The position numbers were made by a program, and so were the translations under genes. A stretch of 64,000 nt of DNA from Piper betle (Eukaryota > Streptophyta > Magnoliopsida > Piperales > Piperaceae), in the NCBI GenBank assembly GCA_033002965.1, contig JAURVB010000724.1, forward strand, positions 29,860-93,859. Reading direction: 5' to 3'. A model generated the notes under the pieces. The model did no database searches and was not told the DNA's origin. It saw nothing but the letters and a program-made list of their open reading frames with translations. Numbering within the stretch: position 1 is the stretch's first letter; each line of letters begins with the position of its first letter. Positions 58,189 to 64,000 of the stretch are shown here, one piece after another.

Positions 58189-60874
58189 TATAAAACCCAC
58201 GATTCGAGTCAGGGTTTTATATTCAGAACGGTCGGTTCGACCGTTATTTTTTAGTCAAGTCAGTTTCAGAACGCGTGTACTGAGCCGACACTAGTCGCGT
58301 GTATGAGCTATGAGGGTCATGTATACCCAAGTATATGATGATAACGTCATGAACACAGCAGAACAGAATGAGTTATCAGATATATGAGAGTATGCCAGTT
58401 ACTTTTTTATTTTTATATATAGTGAATCGTAGATTTAGTTTTAGGCCGTTTATCACGTTACGGGCAATTTGGGTGGGTTGATAGTTCTAGAGCATATCAT
58501 TACGATGTTTTGGTGCTTGTTTGATTTTACGGGATTTTTCCCGATTTATATGAATTTTTTTAGGATTTAATATGACTTAGTTATTATACTTGACTCGAGT
58601 CAAAAATGAGTCAAGTTTTATTTACGAAATTGCCACCCAGTTATTTTCTCTCCTCCCGACATCTTCGTCCCAAAACCCTTCCCGACTCCTCCCCGTGTGC
58701 GCCACCGTCGCAGCCGCTGACATGACCTGGCCGCCGATCGTTGCCGCCTAGCCTTACCACGACATTGTTGTGCCGCCCTGACCAACCCTGGCCATTGTCT
58801 AGCCATTGTGATGCCGGAATCGCTACGCCTAACGCCACGCCCAGGTTGTGCCAGAATCGTCGATTTCGCCGCCGGCGACCGTCGCCGCCACGATCGAGTG
58901 GTCGCCTCGACACCCTCGACCACCTAGCAACCTTCCCCGACCAAAACGGAGGCCAGCACCGCCCATCCCGACCAGATCTCCACACCACCACGGCCAGTCC
59001 CTGTTTTAGCCATTTTCTGGCAAGTCGCCTCCGCCGACCATGTCATCCAGCAAAACCTCCAAGTTAATGATTTAAAATTGATGATTGTTAGCACAACATA
59101 TTAGGAATTATTAATTGTCAGGATAAATGTATGACTATGAATGAAATGATGATTGCATGATGCAATTAATTGAGAATGAAGGTTAAGTGATCTAATGAGG
59201 TAGATCGAGTCTCAGCATGATAAGTGATCACAACGTAACTTTGAAAAATATAATAAAATTGGTATGAATAGGATGAGTTAGAATTATTTACATTTATGAT
59301 TATTTAACTTTTGCTGGATGTTGATGATTGAATTGTGTGTGATGTTCATTGCGTTTGATGCATCATTTAGTTAGCGGGCGTTAGTATTTAGTTTTGATGT
59401 GTAGGTACGGAGTAGGAGCTCGCCGCCTAGGCACGATGACACGCTTGGAGCTTCTACCAGGTCCGTTTAGGACTCGACTTTGTTTTTTTACTCTCTTCTA
59501 TTGTATGTTTGATTTAATGCCTGCAGGGCGGGTTAAGTGGCGTTTTATCAGATCCCACTTAACTCGGGCCATCTAGCCGAATAGATTTACGGATTAATAA
59601 CCCTCGAGGATGAGATCCCTCGAGGATGATTTCGAAAACAAGATCCACCACAAGTTGCCTTCGGGTCTATTATATAAATCCCTACCCAGCCCTATATATA
59701 TGTAGTTTTCGCGTTTTCAGTGAGACGAGAGATGGAGAAACCGACTGCACGTACCATGAGCGGATGCCATGACAGTCAAAGCGGGCTCTTGATTAGTGCC
59801 AGCGGACTATTCCATTCACGACGGATCCTGACAACTCCGCGTTTGAGTTCCTCACACCCGAAGAACGTGGAGGTTTACGGGTACTGTTTAGTACAGCACA
59901 TGTCCGGACTTGTGGTTAAAAGGGTACTAAAGGTGACTGCCTAAGAGTACTCGGCCTTCGTGCTCAAGGCAAGAAATATGGAGGTAAGGAGAGGGCTTAG
60001 GATTTGAGACCAGAAAATGAAGTAAGAAAATGCCGAGAGCGGCATCAGCAGTAGCAGATCAGTAAGTTCGGGATGCTACCGGGTCTGCAGCCCAGTGGCT
60101 CCTCAGTAGTGCCCTACAGAGTGTTCACGTGGAGTATATGATATTTTCTTTCATATGAGAGTTTGCTCTCATAGCTAGCTTGTTATAGTTATTTTATTTT
60201 CCGGACCAGTAACACTTGTTACTGACGTGTTTTTATACTATATGTAGGTAATAATCACGAGTTGGAGGAGTCAGCTTAGACGGAGGAGCACTGTTGTCGC
60301 TTGCATACATGTTAGTCGATAGAGTGGTTAATATTCTATTTATGATGCTATTATATTGTGAATGATGTAAAATGCTAAGACATGATAGGATATGATTAAA
60401 TGCAATGATATGATGATGTGACATGATTGAATGCTAAGACACGATGACAGAATGTGAAATATGAATAGATTGTGTAGCAGGAATGTGGTGGGTTGAGACC
60501 CAAGCTTTAGAGTTAGTAAACAGTATATCAAATTGTGTGAATGAAGTTGCGTGATATATAGATACATATTTGCATATATGCTTATATATAGTATTTTGAC
60601 AGAGTGACCCTAATTGCACTTTTAGGGGAAATTTTGTCCATTTTATTTCAGAATTTTCATTGATTTTGATCGTAATTGTGATGGTGTGTAATTTAGTTTG
60701 CATATCATCCATGTTGTATCATGTTAGGATCCTGTGCATTCATCCATGCATGACGAGTAATATCTTCATCTTAAGACGCCGAGATTAGATCCGCGCGAGT
60801 TGGGTTCCGACCTAATCGGGGCCTATAACATGCAAGCTCGGTTCACGAGAGTGGACTAGATTTGAGGTGTTACA
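58189..60874 (+). mobile_element. Solo LTR A8 of family A, nested in A7
   Basis: Begins TATAAAACCCACGATTCGAG (usual TG changed to TA) and ends TTTGAGGTGTTACA. Perfect AGTTG duplication (58184-58188 and 60875-60879). TATA box 59671-59678. It lies about 20 bp upstream of the TATA box of the A7 copy, separating A7's U3 from its R region. Confidence 0.92.
59732..59944 (+). CDS. Recurrent 70-aa LTR ORF, copy in A8 (unproven)
   Basis: Same frame and length as 10208-10420 and 34346-34558, starting MEKPTARTMSGCHDSQSG. Several replacement differences (R to H, W to L, E to K), so selection on the protein is not evident. Confidence 0.15.
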   Translation: MEKPTARTMSGCHDSQSGLLISASGLFHSRRILTTPRLSSSHPKNVEVYGYCLVQHMSGLVVKRVLKVTA

Positions 60875-62104
60875 AGTTGCCTTCAGGCTTACTATATAAA
60901 TCCCTTCCCAGGCCTATATATATAATTTTATCAAGTTTTCAGTGAGACGAGAGATGGAAAAATTGACTTCATGTACCATGAGCGGATGCCGTGACAGTCA
61001 AAGCGGGCTCTGGATTAGTGAGCGGACTGTTCCATTCATGAGGGATCCTGATAACTCCGTGTTTGAGTTCCTCACACTCGGAGAACGTGGAGGTTTATGG
61101 GTATTGTTTAGTACAGCGCATGTTCAGACTTATGGTTCAAAGGGTACTAAAGGCGACTGCCTGAGAGTGCTCAGCCTTCATGGTTAAGGCCATGAAAATT
61201 ATTGAGGTAAGGAGAGGGCTTAGAATATGCATGTAGTCCCGATGGATCAAAGAAAAATGACATGAGAAAAATGCCAAAAGAGGCATCAGCAAAGCAGATA
61301 GTTCGGGATGCTACTGGGTCTATAACCCAGTGGCTCCTCAGTAGATGCCCTTCAGAGAGTTCACGAGAAGTATACGAGTGTTTTCTTTCATATGAGAGTT
61401 TGCTCTCATAGCACAGCTTGTTATAGTTATCTTTTGGATTAGTAACGCTTCTTACTGACGTGTTTTTATACTATATGTAGGTAATAAGTAGGAGTTGGAT
61501 GTGCTAGCCTGGACGGAGGAGGACTGATGTCGCTTGCACACATGTTAGTTGATAGTATGGTTAATATTTTGCTTATAATGTTATTATATTGAGAATGTTG
61601 TGATTAAATGTTAAGACATGATATGCTGTGATTAAATGTTAAGACTTTGATGATATGCTATGATTAAGTACCAAGACATGATGATATAATGATGAAATGT
61701 GAATAGATTGCATAGGTGGGTTGAAACCCAAGTTTCAGAATGAGTATACAGTAGATCAGATTCTATGTGAAGGAAATTATTGATATATGCATATATGTTT
61801 GTATATATTATTTTGACAGGGTGGCCCCTAATTGCACTTTTAGAGGAGACTGTCCATTTTATTTTAAAATTTTTATTGATTTTGATCGTAATTATATTGG
61901 TGTGTAAATTAGTTTGCATGTCATCTATGTAGCATCTTGTTAGGGGTATCTTCATCTTAAGATGCCGAAATTGGATCCACACGAATTGGGTTCGAGTTAG
62001 CCGACCTAATTGGGGCCTATAACATGCCGGTTCCGTTCACAAGTGTGAACCAGATTTGGGGTGTTACACACGACATAAATGATCAGGATCAGATCCTCAG
62101 CACC

Positions 62105-62250
62105 TGGATAGCACTATCGTCAACCGAGCTACACAACCATCGTTCGTGATGTACTATCGTCGTCCAAGTTACACTACGGTCGTTCGTATTGTACAACCGC
62201 TGCCCGAGTTGCACTACTGCAGTATATCGCATTATGGCCAACCGAGTGGA
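62105..62250 (+). repeat. Degraded minisatellite of element D interior
   Basis: About six or seven 20-21 bp units like CCGAGCTACACAACCATCGT and GTCCAAGTTACACTACGGTC, a decayed relative of the array at 12405-12650. Confidence 0.65.
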
Positions 62251-62450
62251 GTAGTAATGTGGAAGTTAGGGCTAAGTAGGTGTCTCACCCCACAAGAGGG
62301 CACTTATTTGAGGGCTTTCTCAACCATACCTGGTGACTGCATGTTACAGTTTCAGAGTCAAGTAGGGTCAAAGATTGATGAAATGTATGGCTACAATGGC
62401 AGCAATAAGGCAGAGGAGAAAGTGACTAGATATGTGTGAGTATGGCAGAG

Positions 62451-63200
62451 CAGATATGACCTTTGGCTTACTGTCACACCACTTTCTGATAATCTTTTAC
62501 TTTATATATGCGATTAATTTGACATCATACTCATTTAAAGATTTCTTTAGTGTTGTGCTATTATAAAACTCATGAAATTTGTGCAAGTACAACTTAATTA
62601 GAGCCATAGAGATGTCATGAGTCATGTCACATTAATAGACCACAACATATGGTGGTCGTGTCTATTAATTGTATATGCATTCATGTAAACCTCTTCAATT
62701 TCTTATACCAATATTCATTGTTTTTTCATTTCCTTGTTTTCTCATTTTTCTATGAAAAACTTTGTTTTATAAATACATCTTTCTACCCTGAATTTCAAAT
62801 CGCATTACTATGATTATTCCACCATTTGTTGAGTTTTCCCAACATTGTCGCTCGCCAGACATCGAGGTACACATAAGTCAATTATACTTTGAAGTATATA
62901 TTTTCGTCGTCGAATTTGTGGTGAGCCATTATTCTTTTGAGTATGTTGTTATTTAATCCTCTTCTTCTTTTTCTGGCATTTGATGAAAGTCTATAATTTT
63001 TTACCAGATCTTGAACCTAGATCTTGTATACCAACATTATTGTGAAATCTTTTATTTTGGTAACTCTTGTACTATTATTTTGTTATTGTTCTTTTTCATT
63101 CATTCATGTCACATTTTTATTTATCTATTATAATCTACAAATATATATAACACTTGATTTAAATTAATCTTATCTCATTTGATCACGTATTTTCATGCAT
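62451..63200. other. AT-rich DNA, perhaps eroded 3' part of element D
   Basis: TTATAAAACTCATG near 62562 is a weak match to an LTR start. No gene found. Confidence 0.35.
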
Positions 63201-63565
63201 GCATCATAAAGATTGTGTTAGTGTTGAGTTGGGTTCGTCTATAAGTCACGTGGTTCGAGCTCTGCCAGTAGATTGCTTGGAGCTTAGAGACCAGGTTTGT
63301 TTAGGACTCATTTCTTATTTTATGCCTATTTGATGAGGGAGTTGTTTTATATCGTAGGAAGAGTTAAGTGGTGGTTTTATCGTAACCCACTTAATTCGGG
63401 TCATTTAGACATCATGTTTAATAACTCTCGATGATGAGATCCTTAAGTTGTTTTCGAAAACCAAAAGATTTATCGCAAGTTGTATTCTTTCCGAAGGCCT
63501 ATTAATATTATTATTCCATAACTAAGCCTATTATTATTATATTATGCTTTTACGATTTTGAAAGT
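63200..63565 (+). repeat. Diverged family A LTR fragment (plus strand)
   Basis: Contains GGAGCTTAGAGACCAGG, GTTTAGGACTCATTTC and AGTTAAGTGGTGGTTTTATC then CCCACTTAATTCGGGTC, the family A landmark order. Both ends are indistinct. Confidence 0.6.
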
Positions 63566-63569
63566 GGAG

Positions 63570-64000
63570 AAATTAATTAAGAGTTAATATTAATTAATCA
63601 TGAATAATAACAATATAGCTATCAAATACATGAATTTATAATTTAACACAAATAAATAATAACATATGTGCGAGTAGAACAAATAAATAAAATAATAATT
63701 AAATAAATAATTATATAAAATTTGATAAACATGAATAAAACTATCAACAAGTAAATACTTCATCAATAATAATAAACAAGCATATAATCATGCATCATAA
63801 TTGACAAATATATAAATAACAAGAAATAAATAATAATTACTAAATAAATAAATAAAAACGTTTATAACATCAAAACATGATAAATAATGTGAATATGTAT
63901 CTAAACTAACGTATGGAAATTTGAATTACCAAAAACGATCAAGAAATGGACGAAAATGGTGAACCGAGTCAATTGGGCTGACGGGCACAGATTGGCAGAC
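63570..64000 (-). repeat. Family A LTR fragment (minus strand, A5 type), cut by the window end
   Basis: Matches 42940-43400 of solo LTR A5 with shared TTAATATTAATTAATCATGA and GTGAATATGTATCTAAAC. It joins the plus-strand fragment in inverted orientation near 63565. Confidence 0.7.

Larger units (their letters stand above)
56455..62068 (+). mobile_element. Solo LTR A7 of family A, containing solo LTR A8
   Basis: TGTAAAACCCGCAATTCGAG to GATTTGGGGTGTTACA, flanked by a perfect CACGA duplication (56450-56454 and 62069-62073). Interrupted at 58188/60880 by A8. Telobox-like AAACCCTAG at 57557-57565 inside its GC-rich block; TATA-like TATATAAATCCC near 60893. Confidence 0.92.
53732..62450 (+). mobile_element. 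Old gypsy-like element D (family A relative), split by A7/A8
   Basis: A diverged LTR (about 53732-55305, ending TCAGGGTGTTACA) is followed by a decayed primer site (TTATTATCAGAGC, 55310-55322). The interior 55306-56454 resumes at 62069. It shares wording with the A2 interior (CAAACCTCTCTGGATCATAC against the A2 stretch near 12278) and contains the remnant of the same minisatellite at 62105-62250. No gag or pol motif. A 3' LTR is not securely seen; a TTATAAAACTCATG near 62562 and LTR-like wording at 63200-63565 may be what is left. Confidence 0.65.

Overview
This is a nuclear, repeat-dominated stretch of a flowering-plant genome. The evidence is the family content: Ty3/gypsy LTR retrotransposons with initiator-methionine tRNA primer sites, a TRIM element, hAT-type miniature elements, and a Mutator-like element carrying a FAR1-type transposase. 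There are no prokaryotic operons, rRNA genes or CRISPR arrays. The species cannot be fixed from the sequence. Coding density is very low; the only nearly intact protein gene is the FAR1/MULE transposase at 37142-39506 on the minus strand, and it has one in-frame stop.

Most of the window is built by one long-LTR Ty3/gypsy family, called family A here. Its LTRs are about 2-3 kb, begin TGTAAAACCC and end GGGGTGTTACA. Reading left to right: 1-3264 holds AT-rich DNA, a TATA-bearing gene remnant and a complete TRIM (1805-2440). A gag-only family A element (A1, 3265-19476) has a second family A element without a visible coding region (A2, 8432-17941) nested in its 3' LTR. From about 19480 to 25430 lies a minus-strand gypsy relict (B) with RNase H and integrase remnants. 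From 25430 to 31700 there are exon-like gene debris and a solo LTR (A3, 28685-31170, TSD CTAAT).

From 31716 to 44250 a roughly 130-bp tandem array is split by a hAT MITE (31920-32518, 8-bp TSD), a solo LTR (A4, 32530-41260, TSD AGGCC) and a minus-strand solo LTR (A5, 41530-44098). The A4 LTR in turn contains the MULE (35201-40927), inserted at its (TA)n tract. From 44250 to 53730 the DNA is mostly AT-rich intergenic sequence, with a gene-like first exon at 49304 and a second hAT MITE (52533-53181). From 53732 to the end an old family A relative (D) contains a solo LTR (A7, 56455-62068, TSD CACGA), which contains another solo LTR (A8, 58189-60874, TSD AGTTG). The window ends in a junction of two oppositely oriented LTR fragments.

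The parts interact as mobile DNA. A1 supplies only a decayed gag, A2 supplies LTRs plus a conserved interior with no coding region I can see, and neither could move without a partner. Solo LTRs show repeated LTR-LTR recombination. The most distinctive object is the MULE: hairpin-bearing ends, strongly strand-asymmetric C-rich/G-rich subterminal blocks, and about 1 kb of roughly 14 palindromic repeats built on GACTCGAGTC, a motif also present in the LTR it inserted into. The LTRs also carry a series of small stems downstream of their TATA box that appear conserved, some with paired changes, making a candidate structured RNA.
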